A stretch of 47,043 nucleotides of DNA, taken from an uncultured Pseudomonadota bacterium (lineage in GTDB: Bacteria; Pseudomonadota; Gammaproteobacteria; Methylococcales; Methylomonadaceae). Positions 7,332-16,602 of the stretch are shown here, piece by piece (the stretch's first letter is position 1; each line of letters starts with the position of its first letter). The stretch is taken from assembly GCA_903847275.1 (NCBI GenBank), contig CAINDC010000220.1, positions 1 to 47,043 of the forward strand. Reading direction: 5' to 3'. Both the position numbers and the translations under genes were made by a program. A model generated the notes under the pieces. The model had not been told where the DNA came from, made no database searches, and worked only from the letters and a program-made list of their open reading frames with translations.

Positions 7332-8867
7332 ATGTCGAAAAAAAGCGCAGAACACTTAGAAACTGAAATTACCGATGATATTTTTCTTAATGCGGTTGAC
7401 CAATCTCCTATCGCTATTTCAATCACTGACAAAAAAGCAAATATCCTTTATGTAAATCCTGCTTTTTCAACTGTGACGGGTTACAGTGAGCTAGAAATTT
7501 TGGGCAAAAATGAATCAAAATTATCTTACAAATCGACACCGCCCGAAATTTATGAAGAGTTGTGGCAAACCATTTCAAACAAACAAATTTGGCGGGGGCA
7601 TTTAGTTAATCGCCGAAAACAAGGTGAACGTTATCTCGCTGATGTCACGATTACACCGATACTTGATAATGCGGGAGAAATTAATCATTACATCGGAATG
7701 CACCGCGATGTCACGCAATCCTATTTTTCTGAACAACAAGCGAATAATCAAAAAAAATTGATTGAATCGGTGATTAACGCTTCGCCTGTGGCGATGGTCG
7801 TTTTAGATAGCACCTATCGAATTATTATCGATAACCAAATGTATCAAACGTTGATTTCGGAGCTTCGTCACGATGAACCCGCGTTATTTTTTATTCACGC
7901 GCTACAACAAGAATTTGGTGATTTGTGGGCGGATCCGACATTACATTCACGTGGTTTTAGTAATCACGAAATTCGTGTTGAAGGTGTTGGACAACGTGGC
8001 ACACGTTGGTTTTCTTGTTCGGGAAATTGGTTTGTGGAAGATGATACTTGTGCGGAAAATTTCTTTTTCAAGCAATCCAAAAATTATTTGTTATTAAGCA
8101 TCAGTGATGTTACGTCTCAACGGCAACAACAAGAAAAACTGCAAATGCAAACGATACAAAACATGATGGCGGAAGAAGAGCATATTCGTAGTATTCGAGA
8201 AACATTGCTAGGCGCGATGCACCAAATGCGTTTGCCGCTCAATCAAGTGAATGCCGCATTGCAAATTATGGTGCAACGTAACGATAGCCAAAATTTGCAT
8301 TTGAAAGTGTTATTAACGCAAGTGCAACAAATGGGCGAAGATGCGTTAAATACGTTGCAACGTTGTGTACCAGAAATTCCCGAATCGGCTGTAATGCCTG
8401 TGAATTTGAATCAGTTATTACATCAAGTAATTCGTCTATTTAGTCATAAATTTTTGGCGAATGGAATTGTGGTTGATTGGCTACCAAATTCGATATTGCC
8501 GTCTATTTTGGGTTCGGATAATAAATTGCGAATGTTGTTCAAACAGCTTATTGATAATGCTGTCGATGCCATGAATCGGGCGAGCAGTAAAGAACGTGTG
8601 ATTAAAATCGGCACGGCTGTTGAAAATGATTGGGTTTGCGTGACCATTGCGGATACAGGTTCGGGAATCCCTATCAATCAACGCAGTAAAGTTTTTGAGC
8701 CTTTTTTCACGACACAAACACAAGGCGGTTTTCAATCTGGAATGGGGCTGGTAATGGCGCGAGAAATCGTGAATCAACATGATGGCATGATTGAAATCGA
8801 TGCCAATTACACAAATGGTTGTTGTTTTAATTTACGTTTTCCAGTTTGTACAAAAAACACGAGGTAA
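7332..8867 (+). CDS. nifL: NifL, redox/nitrogen-sensing anti-activator of NifA
   Basis: The 511-residue protein has two PAS domains (about 16-130 and 140-262) and a C-terminal histidine-kinase-like GHKL ATP domain. PAS1 contains the NPAFSTVTGY segment typical of the FAD-binding, oxygen-sensing PAS of NifL. The ATP-binding N box (DNAVDAM) and G1 box (DTGSGIP) are intact. A histidine (about residue 297) sits in the H-box region, as in Azotobacter NifL, although that protein does not work by phosphotransfer. NifL holds NifA inactive when oxygen or fixed nitrogen is present. nifA follows 6 bases after the stop. The ribosome site upstream of ATG 7332 is weak. Confidence 0.95.
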   Translation: MSKKSAEHLETEITDDIFLNAVDQSPIAISITDKKANILYVNPAFSTVTGYSELEILGKNESKLSYKSTPPEIYEELWQTISNKQIWRGHLVNRRKQGERYLADVTITPILDNAGEINHYIGMHRDVTQSYFSEQQANNQKKLIESVINASPVAMVVLDSTYRIIIDNQMYQTLISELRHDEPALFFIHALQQEFGDLWADPTLHSRGFSNHEIRVEGVGQRGTRWFSCSGNWFVEDDTCAENFFFKQSKNYLLLSISDVTSQRQQQEKLQMQTIQNMMAEEEHIRSIRETLLGAMHQMRLPLNQVNAALQIMVQRNDSQNLHLKVLLTQVQQMGEDALNTLQRCVPEIPESAVMPVNLNQLLHQVIRLFSHKFLANGIVVDWLPNSILPSILGSDNKLRMLFKQLIDNAVDAMNRASSKERVIKIGTAVENDWVCVTIADTGSGIPINQRSKVFEPFFTTQTQGGFQSGMGLVMAREIVNQHDGMIEIDANYTNGCCFNLRFPVCTKNTR

Positions 8868-8873
8868 TAAGCC

Positions 8874-10397
8874 ATGAATGAGCGATTTTTACTGGTCGAG
8901 TCCGAACTCGATACGCTGTATTTCGTCAGTCAATTATTGAACAGTACGCATAATCTTCGTGAAAAATTAAGAGGAATTTTAGAAATTTTACACAAACGCT
9001 CCAATTTGCATTTTGGCATGATTACGTTGCGTGACGACAATGGAATGAGTATTTGCGAAGTTTATGGTGGCGATATTGATCGTTCAGTGCGTTATCAAAT
9101 AGGCGAAGGATTGGTCGGCGCGATTCTCGATGCAGGTAGTACAATTGTTGTCGAACGTATTGCAGATGAACCGCGTTTTTTAAGTCGGCTTGGTGTTTAT
9201 AATCCTGATTTACCCTTTATCGGTTCACCACTTTTAGCTGAACAAGGCGAAATCGTTGGCGTACTTGCGGCACAACCCAGTACCGTTGATTTTCTAGGTG
9301 AACGCGCCCGTTTTATGGAAATGGTCGCAAATTTAATCGCGCATAGCGTCAATATGCTACAAATCATGGAGCGCAAGCAAAATGAATTAGCGACTGAACG
9401 CGATTATTTAAAGCAAACGCTGGTTAAAAATTATAAATTTGAAAATATCATTGGGCATTCAGAACCGATGCTAAAAGTGTTCGATATTATTCGCCAAGTC
9501 GCGAAATGGCACACGACGGTTTTAATTCGTGGCGAATCGGGAACGGGTAAAGAAGTTGTTGCCAGCGCGATTCATTTCAATTCAGCGTGTGCGAATGGCG
9601 CGTTTTTAAAACTTAATTGCGCCGCGTTGCCCGATACGTTACTGGAATCGGAATTATTCGGACACGAAAAAGGCGCGTTCAGTGGCGCGATTGGACAACG
9701 AAAAGGACGTTTTGAACTCGCTGACAATGGCACATTATTTTTAGATGAAATCGGCGAAATTTCAGCTTCGTTTCAAGCGAAATTATTGCGCGTTTTACAA
9801 GAAGGTGAATTTGAACGAGTGGGCGGTGATAGAACGTTAAAAGTGAATATCCGCATTATCGCTGCGACGAATCGTAATTTAGAACAAGACGTTGCAGACG
9901 GTATATTTCGTGAAGATTTGTATTATCGATTAAACGTAATGCCGATTTATATTCCGCCGTTGCGCGACAGAATTGAGGATGTTCCTGAATTAGCAACCGC
10001 ATTACTTAATCGAATTTCTAAACGTCAAGGTGGACGTTTTTTAGAAATCAAAGAAAGTGCGTTACGAATTTTGATGAAACATCATTGGCCTGGAAATGTG
10101 CGTGAATTGGAAAATCGTTTAGAGCGGGCGGCGATTATGAGTACCGATGGCATTATTGACCGTGACGTAATTGTAAATACGGGGCTAGAAACGGAAATTA
10201 GCGTTGCTCATCGTTCGACAAATGTCACAAAACACGCAGATTTAAATGATGAAAATATGGATGAACGGGAACGAGTGATTGCCGCATTAGAACAAAGTGG
10301 TTGGGTACAAGCCAAAGCCGCTCGATTGTTGGATATGACTCCCCGCCAGATTGCGTATCGAATTCAAATTTTGAATATCACCATGAAGCAGATTTGA
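8874..10397 (+). CDS. nifA: NifA, sigma-54-dependent activator of nif genes
   Basis: The 507 residues contain a GAF domain (about 20-165), an AAA+ domain (about 190-430) with Walker A GESGTGKE at 220 and Walker B LFLDEIGEI, and a C-terminal Fis-type helix-turn-helix (about 460-505). The loop that contacts sigma-54 reads GAFSGA (residues 267-272) instead of the near-universal GAFTGA. Serine is a conservative replacement, so activity is expected. There is no CX4C linker motif of the oxygen-sensitive alphaproteobacterial NifA, which fits control by the partner NifL. A Shine-Dalgarno-like GAGG precedes the ATG. A strong terminator follows. Confidence 0.96.
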   Translation: MNERFLLVESELDTLYFVSQLLNSTHNLREKLRGILEILHKRSNLHFGMITLRDDNGMSICEVYGGDIDRSVRYQIGEGLVGAILDAGSTIVVERIADEPRFLSRLGVYNPDLPFIGSPLLAEQGEIVGVLAAQPSTVDFLGERARFMEMVANLIAHSVNMLQIMERKQNELATERDYLKQTLVKNYKFENIIGHSEPMLKVFDIIRQVAKWHTTVLIRGESGTGKEVVASAIHFNSACANGAFLKLNCAALPDTLLESELFGHEKGAFSGAIGQRKGRFELADNGTLFLDEIGEISASFQAKLLRVLQEGEFERVGGDRTLKVNIRIIAATNRNLEQDVADGIFREDLYYRLNVMPIYIPPLRDRIEDVPELATALLNRISKRQGGRFLEIKESALRILMKHHWPGNVRELENRLERAAIMSTDGIIDRDVIVNTGLETEISVAHRSTNVTKHADLNDENMDERERVIAALEQSGWVQAKAARLLDMTPRQIAYRIQILNITMKQI

Positions 10398-10401
10398 AAA
10401 A

Positions 10402-10438
10402 GCCCCGATTTGTAATCACACAAATCGGGGCTTTTTTT
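10402..10438. terminator. Bidirectional rho-independent terminator after nifA
   Basis: A perfect 12-bp stem (GCCCCGATTTGT, 10402-10413 with 10420-10431), a 6-base loop, and A/T runs on both sides. It lies between nifA and a convergent gene, so it can end transcription from both strands. Confidence 0.95.
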
Positions 10439-10454
10439 ATTAAAAATTAAGGCG

Positions 10455-11297
10455 TTATTTCGTTTTCACAAAATCCAAAAAATCCTGACAATCCGCTTCA
10501 ATCAATTCAAAACTCATTTTTTTAGAATAACGAATTTCTTTTGGCGTGGGATTTTTACGCAAAAACCAACCCTTTGATTCATTTGCCGAATACACAATAT
10601 CGCTCATTACCATCCGTTCGGAATCACGGCACAGCGGCAATCCAATCAATAGATATTTTTTGCCTTTGCGATAATCTTTCAGGAAATCAGGAATTGCAAA
10701 TCCGCCCATCAATTCGGTAATGTAATCGACGTAATCGGCATCGGACGCAATGTAATTCGATTCAGGCAGTGGCGTTCCCATTGGTTTAAACAAAATCGGC
10801 AAACTTCTGTCAACCATAGTTTGTTCAATTTCAACGTATTTTTCACCGTCATAATGAAAAATTTTGAAACGAAACGGCGTTGCCGAAATTCGCGCAAGTC
10901 CAACAATTAACGTATGCTTTTTGTTTGCGTAACTTTCTTGCAACTGCTTATCACGGTTGATGTCGATAACATAATTCGGTTGAAAACTCGCCAACCAATC
11001 GTGCATTGCGGCGCGTGTCCATTTCGATTCGCCATAAGTTTTATCAAGAAATTTGGTCACAAAATTGCGCCCTTTCTTTAATTCTTGATTCATGGCGGCG
11101 CGGGGGAATTCATACATTAATTTTTGCGCCATTGGTTTTCCGCCATTCATAGCAAGAATCAAACTGTCGCTATCCGCAGGCATCGGCAAACTATTCAATT
11201 TACTTTTGGCATCGAACAATACGCCCGAACCCAAATATGGCACAACTTCATTATTATGAAGCCCCGTAAGAATCTCCGAAAAAACATCGTTAAACAT
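10455..11297 (-). CDS. SIR2-like domain protein beside nifH
   Basis: I choose ATG 11297, preceded by AGGAG at good spacing, giving 280 residues; the longer frame adds a non-conserved leader. The N-terminus holds VVPYLGSGVL, matching the nucleotide-binding loop of SIR2_2-type proteins. The classic deacetylase zinc cysteines and GAGIS motif of true sirtuins are not seen, so NAD hydrolase, ADP-ribose binding or another NAD-linked role is more likely than deacetylation. It is transcribed leftward from the nifH control region, convergent with nifA. Since nitrogenase in several bacteria is controlled by NAD-dependent ADP-ribosylation, a link is possible but untested. Confidence 0.75.
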   Translation of the reverse strand: MFNDVFSEILTGLHNNEVVPYLGSGVLFDAKSKLNSLPMPADSDSLILAMNGGKPMAQKLMYEFPRAAMNQELKKGRNFVTKFLDKTYGESKWTRAAMHDWLASFQPNYVIDINRDKQLQESYANKKHTLIVGLARISATPFRFKIFHYDGEKYVEIEQTMVDRSLPILFKPMGTPLPESNYIASDADYVDYITELMGGFAIPDFLKDYRKGKKYLLIGLPLCRDSERMVMSDIVYSANESKGWFLRKNPTPKEIRYSKKMSFELIEADCQDFLDFVKTK

Positions 11298-11442
11298 AAG
11301 CCACTCCTGTTGAATATCAAAATAGGTAATGTCTTCGCAGCTGCAATAATCAATCCAATTCAAAAAATATAGCAATATCAAGCGTTGCGCGTTAATTTTT
11401 AGCTTAAAAATTGTTTGATTCCGTACAATCATCTTTCATTTG

Positions 11443-11462
11443 CGACACAATTATTTGTGTCG
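11443..11462. promoter_or_regulatory. Palindrome upstream of nifH
   Basis: Perfect 8-bp inverted repeat CGACACAA / TTGTGTCG separated by TTAT. The size and symmetry suit a dimeric regulator. The arms point ACA to TGT, opposite to a NifA site. It is centred about 31 bases (three helical turns) from the next palindrome. Confidence 0.5.
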
Positions 11463-11470
11463 TTGTTTAT

Positions 11471-11495
11471 CAAACATTTTCATACAAAATGTTTG
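11471..11495. promoter_or_regulatory. Long palindrome overlapping the nifH activator site
   Basis: Perfect 10-bp inverted repeat CAAACATTTT / AAAATGTTTG with a 5-base centre (CATAC). Its right arm shares its last two bases with the TGT of the NifA site at 11494, so a protein bound here could compete with NifA. No T-run follows, which makes a terminator unlikely. Confidence 0.5.
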
Positions 11496-11509
11496 TAATA
11501 CTACCAACA
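11494..11509. promoter_or_regulatory. NifA upstream activator site for nifH
   Basis: TGT-N10-ACA (TGTAATACTACCAACA) placed 61 bases before the -24 element of the nifH promoter. Confidence 0.75.
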
Positions 11510-11570
11510 TTTTAGCTGCAATTATTTTTATTTTATTTTAAATTCAACGAGTTAACCAATAAAAAATCAT

Positions 11571-11586
11571 TGGCACAGCGGTTGCT
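11571..11586 (+). promoter_or_regulatory. Sigma-54 promoter of nifHDK
   Basis: TGGCACAGCGGTTGCT is a near-perfect -24/-12 element. It lies 68 bases before the nifH ATG. The 357-base space between the SIR2-like gene and nifH holds this promoter, the activator site and two palindromes. Confidence 0.93.
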
Positions 11587-11594
11587 ATATCTAG

Positions 11595-12533
<939 letters not shown>

Positions 12534-12542
12534 ATAAAACGT

Positions 12543-12572
12543 AGGTTGGATTTGCAACAGCAGATCCAACCT
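12543..12572 (+). other. nifH-nifD intercistronic stem-loop
   Basis: Perfect 9-bp stem AGGTTGGAT / ATCCAACCT with a 12-base loop and no T-run. Such hairpins downstream of nifH protect the nifH part of the message in other diazotrophs, so mRNA processing or stabilisation is more likely than full termination. Confidence 0.8.
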
Positions 12573-12636
12573 GATTGAAAGTTTTCTCAACACGGTTTGT
12601 CTGGGGATTACCAGCGACCACATGGAGGATAACATC

Positions 12637-14118
12637 ATGGCAGCCATGACAAGAGAAGAAACTGAAGCCCTTATTCAAGAAGTGCTTGAAGTTTATCCAG
12701 AAAAAGCAAAAAAAGATCGCGCCAAACATTTAGCGGTCAACGATTCTAGTCTCGAAAAAGCGAACAAATGTATTACGTCAAACCGTAAATCTTTACCAGG
12801 GGTAATGACCGTTCGTGGTTGTGCTTACGCAGGTTCAAAAGGTGTAGTTTGGGGGCCAATCAAAGATATGATTCATATTTCCCACGGTCCAGTGGGTTGT
12901 GGGCAGTATTCAAGAGCAGGTCGTCGGAACTATTACGTTGGAACGACGGGCGTTAATGCTTTCGGAACGATGAACTTCACGTCTGATTTCAAAGAAAATG
13001 ACATTGTTTTTGGTGGTGATAAAAAACTCTCGAAAATCATGCTCGAAATTGAACAATTATTTCCACTCAATAAAGGCATCAGTATTCAATCAGAATGCCC
13101 AATCGGTTTGATTGGTGATGATATTGAAGCGGTCGCTAAAAAAGCAGCCAAAGAAACAGGAAAACCAGTTGTGCCAGTGCGTTGCGAAGGTTTCCGAGGC
13201 GTTTCGCAATCATTAGGACATCACATTGCCAACGACGCGATTCGTGATTGGGTATTAGAAAACCGTGATGGTGACGACAGTTTCCAAACTACGCCATACG
13301 ACGTAGCGGTAATTGGTGATTACAACATCGGCGGTGATGCGTGGGCTTCACGGACATTGCTTGAAGAAATGGGCTTGCGCGTGGTGGCGCAATGGTCAGG
13401 TGATGGCACCATTGCTGAAATCGAAAAAACGCCAAAAGTGAAATTGAATTTAATCCATTGTTACCGTTCGATGAACTACATCGCACGTCACATGGAAGAA
13501 AAATACAGCATTCCTTGGATTGAATATAACTTCTTTGGTCCAACAAAAATTGCTGAATCATTACGCAAAATTGCGGCACTTTTCGATGACACAATTAAAG
13601 CGGGTGCAGAACGTGTAATTGCGCGTTACACCGCTGAATATGAAGCGGTTATTGCGAAATACAAACCGCGTCTCGAAGGCAAAAGAGTCATGCTTTACAT
13701 TGGTGGTTTGCGTCCACGTCACGTTATTGGTGCTTACGAAGATTTGGGCATGGAAGTCGTTGGTACTGGCTACGAATTTGGTCATAACGACGATTACGAT
13801 CGCACGATTAAAGAAATGGGCAATGCGACATTACTTTATGACGACGTGACAGGTTACGAGTTTGAAGAGTTTGTGAAACGTGTTCAACCCGATTTAATCG
13901 GTTCAGGTATCAAAGAAAAATACATCTTCCAAAAAATGGGTGTGCCGTTTAGACAAATGCACTCTTGGGATTATTCAGGTCCTTATCACGGTTACGATGG
14001 TTTCGCCATTTTCGCCCGCGATATGGATATGACAATTAACAATCCTTGCTGGAAAAACATTAAAGCCCCTTGGAAAAACCAAGTGGCTAACGATGAAGCC
14101 CTCAAAGCGGTAGCGTAA
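12637..14118 (+). CDS. nifD: NifD, nitrogenase MoFe protein alpha subunit
   Basis: The start at ATG 12637 (GGAGG at 12625) gives 493 residues beginning MAAMTREE, aligned with the Azotobacter start. The FeMo-co ligand cysteine is in the [10 protein letters not shown] segment and the ligand histidine in [12 protein letters not shown]. The P-cluster cysteines are in [17 protein letters not shown] and [11 protein letters not shown]. The longer reading with MEDNI would place the start before the ribosome site. It acts as a heterotetramer with NifK. Confidence 0.99.
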   Translation: MAAMTREETEALIQEVLEVYPEKAKKDRAKHLAVNDSSLEKANKCITSNRKSLPGVMTVRGCAYAGSKGVVWGPIKDMIHISHGPVGCGQYSRAGRRNYYVGTTGVNAFGTMNFTSDFKENDIVFGGDKKLSKIMLEIEQLFPLNKGISIQSECPIGLIGDDIEAVAKKAAKETGKPVVPVRCEGFRGVSQSLGHHIANDAIRDWVLENRDGDDSFQTTPYDVAVIGDYNIGGDAWASRTLLEEMGLRVVAQWSGDGTIAEIEKTPKVKLNLIHCYRSMNYIARHMEEKYSIPWIEYNFFGPTKIAESLRKIAALFDDTIKAGAERVIARYTAEYEAVIAKYKPRLEGKRVMLYIGGLRPRHVIGAYEDLGMEVVGTGYEFGHNDDYDRTIKEMGNATLLYDDVTGYEFEEFVKRVQPDLIGSGIKEKYIFQKMGVPFRQMHSWDYSGPYHGYDGFAIFARDMDMTINNPCWKNIKAPWKNQVANDEALKAVA

Positions 14119-14126
14119 TTTTTAGG

Positions 14127-14162
14127 GTTGGGTTGTGTGCTTCGCTAATGCCACAACCCAAC
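14127..14162 (+). other. nifD-nifK intercistronic stem-loop
   Basis: Perfect 11-bp stem GTTGGGTTGTG / CACAACCCAAC with a 14-base loop and no T-run. It shares the GGTTGG-type arm with the nifH-nifD hairpin, which suggests a related origin or the same processing factor. Confidence 0.8.
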
Positions 14163-14213
14163 ATAATCCAATAAACGTCAGTCCACAGATTAGTGGCACG
14201 TTAGGAGAAGATC

Positions 14214-15785
14214 ATGAGCCAAGATGTCGAAAACATTCAAATGAGCTACCCTTTATTTCGTAGTGACGAATATAAAGACAACCTCGCAAACAAACGCGAT
14301 GCGTATGAAGAAGCGCATTCGAAAGAAAAAATTGACGAAGTCTTTCAATGGACGACGACCGAAGAATATCAAAAGTTAAACTTTGAACGTGAAGCCTTAA
14401 CGGTCAACCCAGCCAAAGCCTGTCAACCCCTCGGTGCGGTATTGTGTTCATTAGGGTTTGAAAAAACATTGCCTTATGTTCACGGTTCACAAGGTTGCGT
14501 GGCGTATTTCCGTTCATATTTCAACCGTCATTTCAAAGAACCAATTTCATGTGTATCGGATTCGATGACAGAAGATGCGGCGGTATTTGGCGGACAGAAA
14601 AATATGATGGCGGGGCTTGAAAATGCCAAAGCCTTGTATAAGCCAGATATGATTGCCGTTTCAACGACGTGTATGGCAGAAGTTATCGGTGACGATTTAA
14701 ATGCGTTCATCAATAACTCGAAAAAAGAAGGTTTTATTGAGCAAGATTTCCCAACCCCGTATGCTCACACACCAAGTTTCGTCGGCAGTCACACGACGGG
14801 CTGGGACAATATGTTTGAAGGGATTGCTCGCTATTTCACGTTGAATCACATGGAAGACAAAGTAGTTGGTTCAAACGGCAAAATCAATTTTGTGCCAGGT
14901 TTTGAAACGTATTTAGGCAACTTCCGCGTTATTTCTCGCATGATGAAAGAAATGGATGTCGATTTCACGTTGTTGAGCGATCCATCTGAAGTGTTAGACA
15001 CGCCCGCAGACGGTGAATTCCGTATGTATGCAGGTGGTACAACACAGGCTGAAATCAAAGATGCGCCGAATGCGATTACGACTGTTTTGTTGCAACCTTG
15101 GCAGTTAGAAAAAACTAAAAAATTGGTTCAAGATACTTGGCATCAAAAAGCCCCCAAACTCGAAATTCCAATGGGTTTGGAATGGACTGACAAATTTTTA
15201 ATGACCATTTCTGAACTGTCTGGCAAACCAATTCCTAAATCATTGGAAGTTGAACGTGGTCGTTACGTTGACATGATTACCGATTCGCACGCTTGGTTAC
15301 ACGGTAAAAAGTTTGCGGTTTATGGTGATGCTGATTTTGTATTGGGGATGACCAAATTCATGTTGGAATTAGGCATTGAAGTCACCGATGTTTTAGTCAA
15401 CCACGCGAACAAACGTTGGAAAAAAGCCTGTGAAGAAGTGCTGAAAGCGTCGCCTTATGGTCAAAGTGCCACCGTGCATATTGGTTGCGATTTATGGCAT
15501 TTCCGTTCATTGATGTTCACCAACAAACCTGATTTTATGGTTGGTAACTCTTACGCGAAATTCATTCAACGCGATACGTTGCATAAAGGTGCTGAGTTTG
15601 AAGTGCCATTGATTCGGATTGGTTTCCCCATTTTTGATAGACATCATTTACACCGCATGACGACGTTGGGTTATGAAGGCGGAATGTATATGTTGACCAC
15701 GTTGGTGAATGCGGTGCTTGAAAAATTGGATAATGATACGCGCGGCATGGGTACAACCGATTATAACTACGATTTAATTCGTTAG
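14214..15785 (+). CDS. nifK: NifK, nitrogenase MoFe protein beta subunit
   Basis: The 523 residues equal the Azotobacter NifK length, starting MSQDVENIQ with AGGAGA upstream. The N-terminal extension (about 1-60) contacts NifD. The P-cluster cysteines are in NPAKACQPLG, GSQGCVAYFR and STTCMAEVIGDD. The product pairs with NifD to form the alpha2-beta2 MoFe protein. A hairpin follows the stop and precedes nifT. No truncation or unusual residue was noticed. Confidence 0.99.
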   Translation: MSQDVENIQMSYPLFRSDEYKDNLANKRDAYEEAHSKEKIDEVFQWTTTEEYQKLNFEREALTVNPAKACQPLGAVLCSLGFEKTLPYVHGSQGCVAYFRSYFNRHFKEPISCVSDSMTEDAAVFGGQKNMMAGLENAKALYKPDMIAVSTTCMAEVIGDDLNAFINNSKKEGFIEQDFPTPYAHTPSFVGSHTTGWDNMFEGIARYFTLNHMEDKVVGSNGKINFVPGFETYLGNFRVISRMMKEMDVDFTLLSDPSEVLDTPADGEFRMYAGGTTQAEIKDAPNAITTVLLQPWQLEKTKKLVQDTWHQKAPKLEIPMGLEWTDKFLMTISELSGKPIPKSLEVERGRYVDMITDSHAWLHGKKFAVYGDADFVLGMTKFMLELGIEVTDVLVNHANKRWKKACEEVLKASPYGQSATVHIGCDLWHFRSLMFTNKPDFMVGNSYAKFIQRDTLHKGAEFEVPLIRIGFPIFDRHHLHRMTTLGYEGGMYMLTTLVNAVLEKLDNDTRGMGTTDYNYDLIR

Positions 15786-15796
15786 TTGTTCAATGT

Positions 15797-15824
15797 GTCG
15801 GGTTAGATTGATTTCTAGCCCGAC
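15797..15824 (+). other. nifK-nifT intercistronic stem-loop
   Basis: 11-bp stem GTCGGGTTAGA / TCTAGCCCGAC with one G-U pair and a 6-base loop, followed by TTTACT. It is a moderate attenuator or processing site rather than a full terminator. Confidence 0.7.
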
Positions 15825-15845
15825 TTTACTCATTTGGAGAATGCC

Positions 15846-16058
15846 ATGCCCAGCGTGATGCTCAGAAAACGTGAAGACGGTAAGTTGATTTTTTATGTTG
15901 CCAAAAAAGATTTGGAAGAAACTATTGAGTCCATAGAATTCGATAGTCCAGACAAATGGGGCGGTGAAGTGGTGTTGGGTGATGGTTCAAAGTATGCCTT
16001 TGAGATTCTCGATGCGCCACCAAAAATCCCCCTAACGCTCCAAGCAAAACGTTTATAA
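15846..16058 (+). CDS. nifT: NifT/FixU small nif protein
   Basis: The 70-residue protein starting MPSVMLRKRE matches NifT/FixU (usually about 70 residues), a small beta protein of unknown biochemical role. The ATG at 15846 follows GGAGA at 6 bases; a TTG start 12 bases earlier overlaps the ribosome site and was rejected. It sits directly after nifK, its usual position. Confidence 0.93.
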   Translation: MPSVMLRKREDGKLIFYVAKKDLEETIESIEFDSPDKWGGEVVLGDGSKYAFEILDAPPKIPLTLQAKRL

Positions 16059-16073
16059 ACAAAGGAGGCTGTC

Positions 16074-16265
16074 ATGGCTCTATATATTACTTATGAGTGC
16101 ATTTCTTGCGGAGATTGTGTTCCCGTTTGTCCAACGGATTCCATCAAAGAAGGCGCAATCATTTTTGAAATCAGCAAAAAAACATGTACCGAATGTAACG
16201 GTGATTTTGACGTGCCACAATGCGTGAAAGTTTGCCCGATTGATAATTGTATTTTGCCGCTTTAA
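16074..16265 (+). CDS. 2[4Fe-4S] ferredoxin, FdxN-like
   Basis: A 63-residue ferredoxin with motifs CISCGDCVPVCP and a second CTEC-X8-CVKVCP. The long spacing inside the second motif is typical of nif-linked FdxN/Alvin-type ferredoxins. Low-potential clusters could donate electrons to NifH or supply NifB/NifEN steps. AAAGGAGG stands before the ATG. FdxN genes are usually next to nifB; here the gene follows nifT. The symbol is left open. Confidence 0.9.
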   Translation: MALYITYECISCGDCVPVCPTDSIKEGAIIFEISKKTCTECNGDFDVPQCVKVCPIDNCILPL

Positions 16266-16269
16266 TGTT

Positions 16270-16305
16270 AATTGTTTCCGTGTCAGAACGCGGAAACAAT
16301 TTTTT
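16270..16305 (+). terminator. Terminator-like hairpin inside the nif operon
   Basis: Perfect 11-bp stem AATTGTTTCCG / CGGAAACAATT with a 10-base loop, running into a short T tract. It is the only one of the four operon hairpins with terminator shape, so it probably lowers expression of the genes after the ferredoxin. Confidence 0.75.
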
Positions 16306-16328
16306 AAGCTAACGCTGGAGAATCCGCA

Positions 16329-16598
16329 ATGATTACGTCTGAACAATTACAAGTTATTGCCGACACGATTGCCGAGCAACCTTTGAATGATGAGATTGTC
16401 AGGTTTTTGCGAGCGCAATTCCCAGATATTCATTTTACTTATTGCATGGACGACGACGTTTCAGGCGTTCAACCGAAATTGGAAAATCCCCGTTTTAACT
16501 TATATCTCATCGATGGTCGTGAGCATTGTTTATCTTTGACCAAAAATCATGAAGACGCTTCGGGTGTTCTTGTCGCTGAAGTTATCGACGCACGGTGA
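16329..16598 (+). CDS. Small nif-cluster protein, DUF6129-like
   Basis: An 89-residue acidic protein with a conserved-looking FTYCMDDDVSG segment and NLYLIDGREHCLSLT. It resembles the DUF6129 family found after nifT/nifY in gammaproteobacterial nif clusters; this is from memory and moderately certain. It has two cysteines and no membrane segment. The ribosome site is TGGAGA. The next gene starts 4 bases after the stop if its GTG is used. Confidence 0.75.
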   Translation: MITSEQLQVIADTIAEQPLNDEIVRFLRAQFPDIHFTYCMDDDVSGVQPKLENPRFNLYLIDGREHCLSLTKNHEDASGVLVAEVIDAR

Positions 16599-16602
16599 CG
16601 TT

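Noticed and set aside
11471-11495. Terminator upstream of nifH
   Set aside because: The palindrome has no T-run and only weak A-T pairs, and lies far from any rightward transcript end; an operator is more likely.
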